Assembly (NCBI GenBank): GCA_963717955.1 | Contig: CAVQXR010000002.1 | Location: forward strand, 124,001 to 188,000 | Length of the DNA: 64,000 nt | Source of the DNA: CAVQXR01 sp963717955 | Lineage (GTDB): Bacteria; Actinomycetota; Thermoleophilia; Gaiellales; Gaiellaceae | Reading direction: 5' to 3' | Shown here: positions 33,727-42,237 of the stretch, piece by piece | How the letters are laid out: the number at the start of each line of letters is the position of its first letter | How positions within the stretch are numbered: position 1 is the stretch's first letter | Notes under the pieces: model-generated | Told to the model about the DNA's origin: nothing | The model's database searches: none | Seen by the model: the letters and a program-made list of their open reading frames with translations, nothing else | Translations under genes and position numbers: made by a program

Positions 33727-34641
33727 CTTGCCGCGTCGGTCACGCGGCTTCTTGATCGCTGCCGACGGGTTCGGGTTCCGCTTCCGGAAGTCGTTGGCGA
33801 TCTGGTCGAACGTGCACCAGCGCACGCCGGCGTGCCGGTTGATGTGCTCGATGATCCGCTCGTGCATGAGCAGCACCTGCGCCTTTCCGCTCACGTCGGG
33901 GTGGATGGTCATCGCGAACACCGCGTAGTCGTACTCGCGGTAGACCCAGTCGAACTGGTCGATCCAGATCTGCTCGAGCTGCCTCGGGTTCACGAAGCCG
34001 TGGCTGTTCGGCGACTTCTTGATGAACATCATCGGCGGCAGGTCGTCGAGGTACCAGCTCGCCGGGATCTCGATCAGCGAGGTGACCTTGCCGCGGCGGA
34101 GCGGCTTCATCCATGTGCTCGCAGCCTTCGCGTAGTCGATCTTCGTCCAGCTGTCTCCGACCCTCACGTAATGGGGATGGAAGTCGTCGTGCATGAGCGA
34201 GTGGTCGTACTTGATGCGGTGCGCGAGCAGCAGCTCGTTCGTGACGGGCGAGAACTCCCACCACGGCGCGACGTAGCCGGTGGGTCGACGCCCGGCGACC
34301 TTCCTGACGAGGTCGATGCACTTGACGAGGATCGCCTCCTCCTGCTCGCGGGTCATCGCGATCGGGTTCTCGTGGGAGTAGCCGTGGATGCCGATCTCGT
34401 GACCCGCGGCCGCGACCATCTTGGTCTGGCGCGGGAACGTCTCGATCGAGTGGCCCGGGATGAACCAGGTCGTCTTCAGCCCGTAGTAGTCGAAGAGCTC
34501 GAGCAGCCGCGGCGTCCCGACCTCCCCCGCGAACATCCCGCGCGAGATGTCGTCCGGGGAATCCTCACCTCCGTACGAGCCGAGCCAGCCGGCGACGGCG
34601 TCGACGTCGACGCCGTACGCGCAGAGGATCTCCTTGGCCAT
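33712..34641 (-). CDS. Polysaccharide deacetylase of the Helicobacter PgdA (HP0310) type
   Basis: A 309-residue protein. It starts MAKEILCAYGVDVDAVAGWL and continues GSYGGEDSPDDISRGMFAGE, a strong resemblance to H. pylori HP0310 peptidoglycan deacetylase as I recall that family. NodB-domain features are the catalytic Asp-rich start, FIPGHSIETFP, the metal-binding His pair in GHEIGIHGYSHEN and YVAPWWEFSP. The C-terminal KKPRDRRGKGARG is basic. Enzymes of this branch are metal-dependent; some relatives (PuuE) hydrolyse allantoin. No signal peptide is visible, which fits a cytoplasmic small-molecule role as well. It is divergent from the MCGLCG-CobW pair. Confidence 0.82.
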   Translation of the reverse strand: MAKEILCAYGVDVDAVAGWLGSYGGEDSPDDISRGMFAGEVGTPRLLELFDYYGLKTTWFIPGHSIETFPRQTKMVAAAGHEIGIHGYSHENPIAMTREQEEAILVKCIDLVRKVAGRRPTGYVAPWWEFSPVTNELLLAHRIKYDHSLMHDDFHPHYVRVGDSWTKIDYAKAASTWMKPLRRGKVTSLIEIPASWYLDDLPPMMFIKKSPNSHGFVNPRQLEQIWIDQFDWVYREYDYAVFAMTIHPDVSGKAQVLLMHERIIEHINRHAGVRWCTFDQIANDFRKRNPNPSAAIKKPRDRRGKGARG

Positions 34642-34699
34642 CAGCGACCTCCTGTCTCTCGGAACGGTTGGGCGGTGTGCATGCCACTACGCTAGTTGC

Positions 34700-34984
34700 A
34701 TGTGCGGCCTCTGTGGAACGCTCGGCGTCGAGCACTGGGCTGAGACCGGCGGCGATCGCCGGACGCGGATCTTCCGGGTCGCCCTGCTCGACCGGATCCT
34801 GGCGCAGGAAGGCCTCTCGCTGGACGACTGGGGAGGCGCCGTCTACGTCCTGCGTGACCGCAAGGGCCGGGCCGAGGTCGTCGACGACCTCGGCGCCGTC
34901 TGGCAGGCGGCGGAGCGCCTCGCCGGCAAACCGCTCGATCCGCTCGCCCCCTCGCTCGTCCGGGCCCTGCAGGCCGATGGGTAG
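34700..34984 (+). CDS. Small MCGLCG protein translationally coupled to a CobW GTPase
   Basis: A 94-residue protein beginning MCGLCGTLGVEHWAE, with Cys2 and Cys5 in a possible metal site. The rest is helical and acidic (LLDRILAQEGLSLDDW). The start resembles class II glutamine amidotransferases (MCGIxG), but the protein is far too short for that enzyme. Its end overlaps the CobW-like GTPase start by eight bases, so the two are co-translated. A role as metal acceptor or adaptor for the GTPase is plausible. I do not recognise it as a described family. Confidence 0.75.
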   Translation: MCGLCGTLGVEHWAETGGDRRTRIFRVALLDRILAQEGLSLDDWGGAVYVLRDRKGRAEVVDDLGAVWQAAERLAGKPLDPLAPSLVRALQADG

Positions 34985-35978
34985 ACGCCTCCCCGTCTCG
35001 GTGCTGACCGGGTTCCTCGGCAGCGGGAAGACGACCCTGCTCGCCCGTCTGCTGGAGCACCCGCGTATGGGCGAGACCGCGGTGATCGTCAACGAGCTCG
35101 GCGAGGTCGCGATCGACCACCACCTGCTCCGCCGCGTCGACGAGCGGACGGTCGTCCTCGGCAACGGCTGTGTCTGCTGCACGCGGCGCGGTGATCTCGC
35201 GGACGAGCTCCGCGACCTGCTCGACCGTCGCGCGCGGGCCGAGATCCCACCGTTCCGGCGCGTCGTCGTCGAGACGACGGGGCTTGCGGATCCGTCGCCG
35301 ATCCTCGCCACCCTCGTCACCGACCCGATGCTCCGACACCGGGTCGCGGCGGGCCCGGTCGTCACGACGGTCGATGCGGTGACCGGGCCGAGCACCCGCC
35401 GGCGCCAGCAGGAGTGGTCGCGGCAGGCCGCCGCCGCCGACCGGCTCGTCGTCACGAAGACCGACCTTGCGGCCGCGGCCGACGTCGCGGAGCTGCGACG
35501 CGAGCTCCGGAGCGTCAACCCGATCGCCGACGTCCTCCTCGTGACGTTCGGCGCCGTCGACCCGAGGCGGCTGTTCGGGGGCCATCGCGCCGTTGCCGCC
35601 GTGCCCGAGGGCCACGATCACGGTCACGCCGGCGACCTCCGCTCGTTCGCCCTCACCTTCGGCGCGCCGCTCGACTGGACGGCGTTCGGGATCTGGCTGA
35701 CGATGCTGCTGCACGCCCGCGGACAGGACGTGCTGCGGGTGAAGGGCCTGCTCGACGTGGGCGGGGCGGGCCCCGTGCTCGTGAACGGCGTTCAGCACGT
35801 GATCCACCCGCCGCAGCATCTCGACCGCTGGCCCGACGGCGATCGACGTTCACGGATCGTGTTCATCGCGCGCGGGATCGAGCCCGGCGAGGTCGAGGCA
35901 TCGCTCGCGGCGTTCACCACCGCCGTCGAGCCGGTCAGTCGTCGCGGCCGTGCAGCTCGTCCTCGAGCCCGCGCTTGA
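34977..35978 (+). CDS. CobW/COG0523-family G3E GTPase, metal chaperone
   Basis: A 333-residue protein. The P-loop GFLGSGKTTLLARLLEH occurs at about residues 11-27, followed by AVIVNELGEVAIDHHLL, the metal-binding GCVCCTRRGDL (CxCC), the Walker B-like VVVETTGLADPSPIL and VTKTDL. A His-rich spacer (GHDHGHAGD) leads to the CobW C-terminal domain (FGAPLDWTAFGIWL, VLRVKGLLDVGG). These GTPases insert zinc, cobalt or iron into target enzymes. Candidate clients nearby are the deacetylase and the M20 hydrolase. Its 3' end overlaps an antisense 46-residue gene by 44 bases. Confidence 0.9.
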   Translation: MGRRLPVSVLTGFLGSGKTTLLARLLEHPRMGETAVIVNELGEVAIDHHLLRRVDERTVVLGNGCVCCTRRGDLADELRDLLDRRARAEIPPFRRVVVETTGLADPSPILATLVTDPMLRHRVAAGPVVTTVDAVTGPSTRRRQQEWSRQAAAADRLVVTKTDLAAAADVAELRRELRSVNPIADVLLVTFGAVDPRRLFGGHRAVAAVPEGHDHGHAGDLRSFALTFGAPLDWTAFGIWLTMLLHARGQDVLRVKGLLDVGGAGPVLVNGVQHVIHPPQHLDRWPDGDRRSRIVFIARGIEPGEVEASLAAFTTAVEPVSRRGRAARPRARA

Positions 35979-36075
35979 CGCCGCGCGCTCCCTGCCCGAG
36001 CCGCTTCCACCGTTCGGTGTTCAGGAGGAAGAGCAGCACGACCATGAGGACGATGGCTCCGACGATGATCAGCAT
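35935..36075 (-). CDS. 46-residue TatA-like small membrane protein
   Basis: ATG at 36075 (minus strand) encodes an N-terminal membrane helix (MLIIVGAIVLMVVLLFLLN) followed by an amphipathic basic helix (ERWKRLGQGARGVKRGLEDE) and a short DD end. The plan resembles TatA/TatE, though the usual FG hinge is absent. It lies 115 bases downstream of the ccdA stop on the same strand, and its 3' end overlaps the convergent CobW gene. It may be a Tat-like or simply a small membrane protein. Confidence 0.5.
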   Translation of the reverse strand: MLIIVGAIVLMVVLLFLLNTERWKRLGQGARGVKRGLEDELHGRDD

Positions 36076-36190
36076 CGGTGTTGACTCTTGTACAGCCAAC
36101 GCGGCGAGATGGCAAGCGGCGCGACGGCCCCGGACGACGGCGAGACCCTGCTCCCGGCCGGGGCGGGGTGGTGCCCGCCCGGGTCGAGGC

Positions 36191-36919
36191 TCAGATCGTC
36201 AACCCGGTGAACCGCGACAGCTCCGTCGAGATCTGGAAGAGCTGACCGGTCAGCAGCAGCACGCCGAAGGCGATGAACAGCGATGCGGATACGAGGCGAA
36301 CGACCTTCCAGTGCCGCCGGATGACGCCGGTCCAGCCGAGCGTCCGGGTGAACGCGAGGCCCGCGAGCAGGAATGGCAGTCCGAGCCCGAGCGAGTAGAC
36401 GGCGAGCAGGATCGCGCCGCGCGTGGGGCTCGATCCGCCGACCGAGAGGGTGAGGATCGCGGCGAGCGTCGGGCCGAGGCACGGCGTCCAGCCGACCGCG
36501 AACGCCACGCCGGTCAGCCCCGAGGCGAGGTACGAGCCTCCCTCGTTCAGGTGGAAGCGCTTCTCGAATGCCAGCGGGCGCGGCAGCGGTAGCCCCGCGT
36601 AGACGATGCCCGAGAGGATCACGAACACCCCGGCGACGAGCTCGAGCGTGCGCCGGTGGACGAGCAGCGAATTGCCGAAGAAGCCGGCGCCGGCGCCGAG
36701 GAGGACGAACATGAGCGTGAACCCGAGCACGAACACGCCTGTCAGCGTCACGACCCGCCGCGAGGGCGCACCGAGCTGGTCGAACGTCGCGCCGGAGACG
36801 AACGACACGTAGCCGGGTACGAGCGGGAGCACGCACGGCGAGATGAAGGACACGAACCCGGCTGCGAACGCGAGCGCCAGCCCACCGACGTCGAGCTCGA
36901 TCGTCGCCGCGAGCGTCAC
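36191..36919 (-). CDS. ccdA: Cytochrome c biogenesis/thiol-redox membrane protein, CcdA/DsbD family
   Basis: A 242-residue protein with six hydrophobic helices. The two redox cysteines are in family positions: SFISPCVLPLVPGYVSFVSG in helix 1 and VGWTPCLGPTLAAIL in helix 4. CcdA carries electrons from cytoplasmic thioredoxin to extracytoplasmic thiol proteins such as ResA/TlpA. Its ATG overlaps the stop of the TlpA-like gene by four bases, so the pair is a functional unit. The likely clients are apocytochrome c or oxidase maturation factors. Confidence 0.93.
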   Translation of the reverse strand: MTLAATIELDVGGLALAFAAGFVSFISPCVLPLVPGYVSFVSGATFDQLGAPSRRVVTLTGVFVLGFTLMFVLLGAGAGFFGNSLLVHRRTLELVAGVFVILSGIVYAGLPLPRPLAFEKRFHLNEGGSYLASGLTGVAFAVGWTPCLGPTLAAILTLSVGGSSPTRGAILLAVYSLGLGLPFLLAGLAFTRTLGWTGVIRRHWKVVRLVSASLFIAFGVLLLTGQLFQISTELSRFTGLTI

Positions 36920-37473
36920 TCTGCCGCCCCGGTGGCGAGCAGGAGCCCCTCCTCGAACCCGGCCAGATCCGTGCCGCCGACGATCTGGCCGGCAATCCGG
37001 TGGTCGGCGTCGAGGAAGAAGGTCGTCGGCATCCCGATGACGCCGAGCTGCGCGGCGATCGATCGGTCATCGTCGGCGATGCTCGGCCAGTCGAAGCCGA
37101 TCTCCTCCTGGAGGGCCTTCGCGTCGCCGGCAGCGTCCTCGAGGTTGATCCCGACGATCTGGATCCCGGGATTGGCCTCGGCGAGCTCGATCAGCGCCGG
37201 AAGCTCCTCCCGGCACGGGGGGCACCACGAGGCCCAGAAGTTGAGGACGATCGGCGTGCCCGCGTAATCGGCGAGGCGAACGACCTCGCCCGTGACCGGG
37301 TCGGTTCCCTCGAGCTCGAGGGCATCGGACGGAGTGCCGTTCGGCACGCCCGAGACCTCGCCCGGCTCGGGCATCGCCACCGTCGTGGCGGGAGGGGACG
37401 AGGGCGACCCGCCGCAGGCGGCCGCGACCGCCGCGACCGCCACCGAAGCCGCGAGTGCCGCCCGAACCGTCAC
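36916..37473 (-). CDS. TlpA/ResA-like thioredoxin lipoprotein
   Basis: A 185-residue protein. A lipobox-type signal ends AVAAAC (Cys20). The thioredoxin domain has the active site WASWCPPCREELP with Cys84 and Cys87, the cis-Pro in GVIGMPTTFFLD and a C-terminal helix. It is anchored outside the membrane and probably reduces haem-binding cysteines of c-type cytochromes, with electrons from CcdA encoded next to it (four-base overlap). It starts at GTG 37473 (MTVRAALAAS). Confidence 0.92.
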   Translation of the reverse strand: MTVRAALAASVAVAAVAAACGGSPSSPPATTVAMPEPGEVSGVPNGTPSDALELEGTDPVTGEVVRLADYAGTPIVLNFWASWCPPCREELPALIELAEANPGIQIVGINLEDAAGDAKALQEEIGFDWPSIADDDRSIAAQLGVIGMPTTFFLDADHRIAGQIVGGTDLAGFEEGLLLATGAAE

Positions 37474-37808
37474 GGGGCGCCGTTCTGCGGCCCGTCGCCC
37501 CGGACCGGTGCGATGACGCCGCCGAGCGGGTGCTCGACGGTCGTGGCGCGAGGTGCGGTCGGGAGTCGGCTCGGCATCGTCGGTCGTTCTGATGCGGCAA
37601 GGGTTCCACCCGATGCTAGCTTGCGGGTGGTGCCCGAATCCGGCGACACCGCGCGGGCAGTTCGCGCGCCGGCGAAGGCCGTCGCGCCGGGCGTGCGCCC
37701 CACGACCTCGGGGGAGGTCGGAGCCGGGAGGCGGCGGCCGCCTTCGGACCTCGGCCTGCGGCCGGCGGTGGGGCGCCGTCCTGTCGCGTGGCGAGGATCT
37801 GCCCGGTA
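37474..37808. other. Divergent intergenic region between the TlpA-like and MarP-like genes
   Basis: This 335-base gap must hold both promoters. It contains several short GC-rich hairpins, such as GACCTCGGGGGAGGTC, and palindromes around GCGGCCGCC, but no clear -10/-35 pair or gene was recognised. Confidence 0.4.
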
Positions 37809-38942
37809 GTGAGCTGGGTCGACCTCCTCGTCGTCGTCTGGATCGGGCTGTCCGCCTGGGTGGGATACCAGCGTGGCCTTCTCGGCCAGGTGCTCTCGCT
37901 CGCGGGCCTCGCGGCCGGTGCGCTCGTCGGCTCGCGTGTCGCCCCGCTCGTGCTGCCCGACGGGAAGAGCTCGCCGTGGGTGCCGTTCGCGAGCCTCGTC
38001 GGCGCGATCCTCGGTGCGGTGCTCTTCCAGGCGGGCGCGAGCATCGCGACGCGGACGTTCCGGGGCACGGTCGTCCGTGGCCCCCTGCGTCTGGTCGATG
38101 CCGTCGGTGGCACGGTCGTGGGCGCGGCCCTCGGGATCGCGGTCGCGTGGCTGGCCGGTGCGGTCGCGCTCCAGATCGGCGAGCCGGGCACGCGGCGCGT
38201 CGTCCAGGACTCGGCCGTCCTCTCGAGGCTCGTCGAGTCGGTGCCCCCTTCCGACGTCCTCCAGGCGCTCGCTCGCTTCGACCCGCTTCCGCTCGTCGCT
38301 TCGAGACCCGACCTCGGCCTGCCGGCGCCGGATCCGTTCGTGCTCGAGAACCCCGCCGCCAGGCGAGCGGGGGTGAGCGTCGTGAAGATCCACGGCGTAG
38401 CCTGCGGACTGAGCGTGCAGGGGTCGGGTTGGGTGCTCCGTCCCGGTCTCGTCGTCACGAACGCCCATGTCGTCGCCGGCGTCGAGCACCCGCAGGTCCT
38501 CGTCCCGAACGACCAGGCCCTTGGAGCCAGGATCGTGTACCTCGACACGAGGAACGACGTCGCGCTGCTGTCCGTGCCCGGCCTCGAGCTTCGGGCGCTG
38601 CGCCTCGCGGACGAGACGCCCGACAAGGACGACGTCGTTCTCCTCGGCTATCCGGAGGACGGCCCCCTGAAGGGAACGCCGGCGACGGCCGGGCAGCCGC
38701 GCAAGATGCTGACCCAGGACGCGTCCGGCGAGCGGTTGCTGCTGCGCACGGTCGTCCCGCTGCGCGGCGTGGTGCGCCACGGGCACAGCGGCGGTCCGGT
38801 GGTGGACGTGGAGGGGCGGGTGGTCGCGATGATCGCCGCGGCCGCCAGGGACGGCGACGGCGGGTTCGGAGTGCCGACCGAGGAGATCGAGCGCGGGCTC
38901 GAAGGCGACCTGCAACCCGTGGCGCCCGGCCCCTGCACCTGA
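37809..38942 (+). CDS. MarP-like membrane serine protease (CvpA plus trypsin domain)
   Basis: GTG 37809 gives 377 residues (VSWVDLLVVVWIGLSAWVGY); GTG 37788 would add seven. The N-terminal ~150 residues form a CvpA-type domain of four membrane helices. The protease domain follows, with the triad His in VVTNAHVVAG, Asp in DTRNDVALLSV and Ser in GHSGGPVVD, and a cysteine near its start (HGVACGLSVQG) that may form the redox disulfide seen in MarP. Mycobacterium MarP protects against acid and oxidative stress. No PDZ domain is present, unlike the HtrA protein at 0.3 kb. Confidence 0.9.
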   Translation: MSWVDLLVVVWIGLSAWVGYQRGLLGQVLSLAGLAAGALVGSRVAPLVLPDGKSSPWVPFASLVGAILGAVLFQAGASIATRTFRGTVVRGPLRLVDAVGGTVVGAALGIAVAWLAGAVALQIGEPGTRRVVQDSAVLSRLVESVPPSDVLQALARFDPLPLVASRPDLGLPAPDPFVLENPAARRAGVSVVKIHGVACGLSVQGSGWVLRPGLVVTNAHVVAGVEHPQVLVPNDQALGARIVYLDTRNDVALLSVPGLELRALRLADETPDKDDVVLLGYPEDGPLKGTPATAGQPRKMLTQDASGERLLLRTVVPLRGVVRHGHSGGPVVDVEGRVVAMIAAAARDGDGGFGVPTEEIERGLEGDLQPVAPGPCT

Positions 38943-39048
38943 AAACTCGTTTATCGCCGGAAACGGGCGCCTCGTCTCGGATACGATGGCGTCGCGGTTG
39001 CGGCCCGCGTGGCCGCGACATCGGGTACGAGCCAAGGAGGCATGCACG

Positions 39049-41334
39049 GTGGCGACAATCGAGGAGCGACGCGCCGCAGCGGAGCCGTTCATCCGCCCGG
39101 ACGGGAAGGAGAAGGTGACAGGCGCCGGTCGCTACACCGCCGACCTGAACCTGACCGGCCAGCTGCACGCGAAGTTCAGGTACACGGACGAGACCCACGC
39201 CCGGGTCACTCGCATCGATGCTTCGAAGGCACGCGCGCTGCCCGGCGTGATGGCCGTGCTGACCCACGACGACGTGCCCGAGGTGAAGTACGGCGGCATG
39301 GTCCAGGATCGCTACCTGTTCGTGAAGGACAAGGTGGTCTGGGAGGGCGACATCATCGCCGGAGTCGCCGCGCTCACCCCGGAGATCGCCGAGCAGGCGG
39401 CCGCCCTGATCGAGGTCGATTACGAGTCGCTGCCGCCGATCACCGACTTCGAGGCCGCGACGGGCGAGGGCGCGCCGCTCGTCCACGACGACTGGGAGAC
39501 CGACGAAGGCGACGATTCGATGGGCCGCGACGGCAACCGGATCGGCTACTCGACGATTGTGAAGGGGGACGCGGACGCGGCCATGGCCGGCGCCGACGTC
39601 GTCGTCAAGGGTCGCTACGTCGCCGACTGCTCGCAGGGTGTCCCGATCGAGCCCCGTGCCGTGATCGCACAGTGGACCGGCGACAAGGTCACGATCTGGA
39701 CGTCGACGCAGGTGCCCTACGCGGCCCGCGGCGGCGTTGCGCACGTGCTGCAGATTCCCGAGGCGCAGGTCCGGATCATCGTGCCGCTGCTCGGCGGGGG
39801 GTTCGGAGCGAAGTGCGACTTCCACTTCGAGGGCCACGTCGCCGCGCTCGCGCGGGCCGCGAAGCGCCCCGTGAAGCTCGTCTTCTCCCGTCACGAGGAG
39901 TTCGTGGCCGTCGACCATCGGCGCGAGGGCATGGTCATCGAGCTCGAGACCGGCGCGAGGACGGACGGCACGCTCGTCGCACGCCGAGGCCGGCTCGTTC
40001 TCGACAAGGGCGCCTACTGCGGCGAGGGCGGCTTCTTCGCCCAGATGGCCGCGATGCATGGCTGCGGCCCGTACAGGATCGAGAACATCGACATCGAGTC
40101 CTCGCTGAACTACTCGAACAACCAACCGTCCAGCTCGATCCGCGCCCCGACTGCCCCGCAGGTGTGCTGGGCGCTCGAGCAGCACATGGACGAGCTCGCG
40201 CGGGCGCTCGAGCTCGACCCCGTCGAGCTGCGGCGGCGCACCCTGATCGAGGAGGGCGCCGAGGGCCCGACCCGGCAGGTCTTCGAGCCCATCGGGATGA
40301 AGGAGACGCTCGAGCGGGCCGTCGACATGATCGGCTACGGGCAGGAGCTGCCCGACGACGAGGCAATCGGCGTCGCATGCGGCTGGTGGCCGTGCTTCGG
40401 CGCCCAGGCCGGGGCGTACGTGAAGCTGAACAACGACGGCACCGGCTCGATCGTCACCGGCGCCCAGGAGAACGGCACCGGCGCGGTGATGGCCTTCCCG
40501 ATCCTGGTCGCCGCGGAGCTCGGCATGAGCCCCGACGACTTCACGATCCTCTATCAGGACACCGATGCCGCCCCGTGGGACATGGGCTCCTGCGGCTCAC
40601 AGACGACGTTCAACAGCGGCCGGGCCGCGATCGCGGCCGCCGTCGAGGTGCGCGAGCAGCTCCTCGACGCCGGCGCCGAGAGCCTGGAGGTGGCCCGCGA
40701 TGACCTCGAGCTCGCCGAGGGCACCGTCCGCGTGAAGGGCGCGCCCGAGAAGTCGATCGCGATCGCCGAGCTGGCCGGCTCCGGCACGACGTTCCATGGC
40801 ACCGGCTCGGGTGACGTTCCCGGCGCGCCGGAGTGCGATGCCGAGGGCTGCGTCGGGCGGCTCGGGCTCGAGTCCTTCCTCGCCCCCCAGTTGATCACGC
40901 ACGCCGCCCACGTCAAGGTGGATCGCGAGACCGGCGTCGTTCGTGTCCTGCGCGTTGCAGCCGCCCACGACTCCGGGATCATCCTCAACCGGATCGGTGC
41001 CGACGGTCAGGTGTACGGCGGCGTGATGATGGGCGTCGGTCAGGCGCTCACGGAGGGCACCCAGTTCGACGACAACGCCCGGCAGCGCAACCCGCACCTG
41101 CTCGACTACAAGCTCGTCACCGCCTCCGACGCGCCCCAGGTCGAGATCAGCTGGGTCGAGATCGAGGCGAAGAACGCAGGCCCGAACGGTTCGAAGGGAA
41201 TCGGCGAGCCGCCCTGCGTGGCGACGGCCGGCGCGATCGCGAACGCGATCACGAAGGTGATCGGCACGCCGGTCCGCCAGCTGCCGATGACGGCCGAGCG
41301 TGTCTGGGTCGCAAACCAGGGAGGAGACCAGTGA
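39049..41334 (+). CDS. Molybdenum hydroxylase large (Mo-binding) subunit
   Basis: GTG 39049 is chosen because AGGAGG lies eight bases upstream. The 761-residue protein has the xanthine dehydrogenase/CO dehydrogenase large-subunit plan: AEPFIRPDGKEKVTGAGRYT at the start, Mo-cofactor loops LLGGGFGAKCDFHFEG and SCGSQTTFNSGRAA, and the catalytic Glu in NGSKGIGEPPCVATAGAI. The position where form I CO dehydrogenase has AYxCSFR reads IRAPTAPQVCWALEQ, so it is not a form I CoxL. The substrate is therefore open (purine, aldehyde, aromatic or other). It is the first gene of an L-M-S operon, with FAD and 2Fe-2S subunits following. Confidence 0.92.
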   Translation: MATIEERRAAAEPFIRPDGKEKVTGAGRYTADLNLTGQLHAKFRYTDETHARVTRIDASKARALPGVMAVLTHDDVPEVKYGGMVQDRYLFVKDKVVWEGDIIAGVAALTPEIAEQAAALIEVDYESLPPITDFEAATGEGAPLVHDDWETDEGDDSMGRDGNRIGYSTIVKGDADAAMAGADVVVKGRYVADCSQGVPIEPRAVIAQWTGDKVTIWTSTQVPYAARGGVAHVLQIPEAQVRIIVPLLGGGFGAKCDFHFEGHVAALARAAKRPVKLVFSRHEEFVAVDHRREGMVIELETGARTDGTLVARRGRLVLDKGAYCGEGGFFAQMAAMHGCGPYRIENIDIESSLNYSNNQPSSSIRAPTAPQVCWALEQHMDELARALELDPVELRRRTLIEEGAEGPTRQVFEPIGMKETLERAVDMIGYGQELPDDEAIGVACGWWPCFGAQAGAYVKLNNDGTGSIVTGAQENGTGAVMAFPILVAAELGMSPDDFTILYQDTDAAPWDMGSCGSQTTFNSGRAAIAAAVEVREQLLDAGAESLEVARDDLELAEGTVRVKGAPEKSIAIAELAGSGTTFHGTGSGDVPGAPECDAEGCVGRLGLESFLAPQLITHAAHVKVDRETGVVRVLRVAAAHDSGIILNRIGADGQVYGGVMMGVGQALTEGTQFDDNARQRNPHLLDYKLVTASDAPQVEISWVEIEAKNAGPNGSKGIGEPPCVATAGAIANAITKVIGTPVRQLPMTAERVWVANQGGDQ

Positions 41335-42230
41335 GCGGCACCTACGTCAGCGCCGCTTCCGTCGCGGAGGCGGTGGGAGCGATGGCCGGGGGCGCCAGGC
41401 CGGTGGCCGGCGGCACCGACCTCGTCGTCGGCTCCCGCCAGGGCAAGTCGCCTCTGCCGAATAGCATCGTCGCGATCCACCGGATCGCGGAGCTCGAGGG
41501 GATCAGCGGCTCCGGTGGCGGGCTCCGCCTCGGGGCGCTGGTGACCCACGAGGAGCTGGTCGATCATCCCGTGGTGCGCGAGCGGTTCACGGCGCTCGCG
41601 GACGCCGCGGCGATCGTCGGCTCGCATGCAACCCGTGCGCAGGGGACGATCGGCGGGAATGTGATGAACGCCTCGCCGGCGATGGAGTCGGGCGGCCCGC
41701 TCGTCTGCTTCGGGGCCACCGTGACGCTGCAGTCGACCGACGGCAGCCGCGAGGTCGCCGTGGCCGACCTGTGGTCGGGCCCCGGTACGACGACGGCCGG
41801 GCCCGGCGAGCTGCTGACGGCCGTCGACATCCCCGCGCTGCCGGCCGGCGCCGGCTCCTGCTATGCCCGTCTCGAGTACCGCCGCCAGATGGAGATCGCG
41901 GTGGTCGGAGCGACCGCCGTGGTCGTGATCGACGGCGGCTCGGTGACCGACGCGCGCGTCGCGATCACCGCCCTCGCACCGACCATCTACCGGGTGGCCG
42001 AGGCCGAGGCGGCGCTCGTCGGCACCGACGGCGGTCGCGCTGCGGCGGAGACGGCTGCGCAGGCGGCGGCTGCCGCGGCGGCACCGATCTCCGACGTCCG
42101 CGCATCGGCCGAGTACCGCCGCGCGATGGCGGCGGTCATCACCCGCCGTGCGATCGAGGCCGCCGTCGCACGGGCGAACGGCGAGCCTGTCCCCATCCCT
42201 GCCAGCCCTGCGCTCCACGGAGCGGTCTGA
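41331..42230 (+). CDS. Molybdenum hydroxylase FAD-binding (medium) subunit
   Basis: GTG 41331 overlaps the large-subunit TGA by four bases; GAGGAGA precedes it. The 299-residue protein has FAD-binding motifs ARPVAGGTDLVVGSRQG and GTIGGNVMNASPAMES, typical of the CoxM/XdhB family. The C-terminal CO_deh_flav domain (YRRQMEIAVVGATAVVVIDG) is present and ends in an Ala-rich helix. It passes electrons from 2Fe-2S clusters to FAD and the final acceptor. Confidence 0.92.
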   Translation: MSGTYVSAASVAEAVGAMAGGARPVAGGTDLVVGSRQGKSPLPNSIVAIHRIAELEGISGSGGGLRLGALVTHEELVDHPVVRERFTALADAAAIVGSHATRAQGTIGGNVMNASPAMESGGPLVCFGATVTLQSTDGSREVAVADLWSGPGTTTAGPGELLTAVDIPALPAGAGSCYARLEYRRQMEIAVVGATAVVVIDGGSVTDARVAITALAPTIYRVAEAEAALVGTDGGRAAAETAAQAAAAAAAPISDVRASAEYRRAMAAVITRRAIEAAVARANGEPVPIPASPALHGAV

Positions 42231-42237
42231 GGAAGCC

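Noticed and set aside
34700..34984. Class II glutamine amidotransferase from the MCGLCG start
   Set aside because: Only 94 residues and none of the later amidotransferase motifs.
37470..39092. Long minus-strand frame opposite the MarP-like gene
   Set aside because: No recognisable domain; the plus strand carries the CvpA helices and the protease triad.
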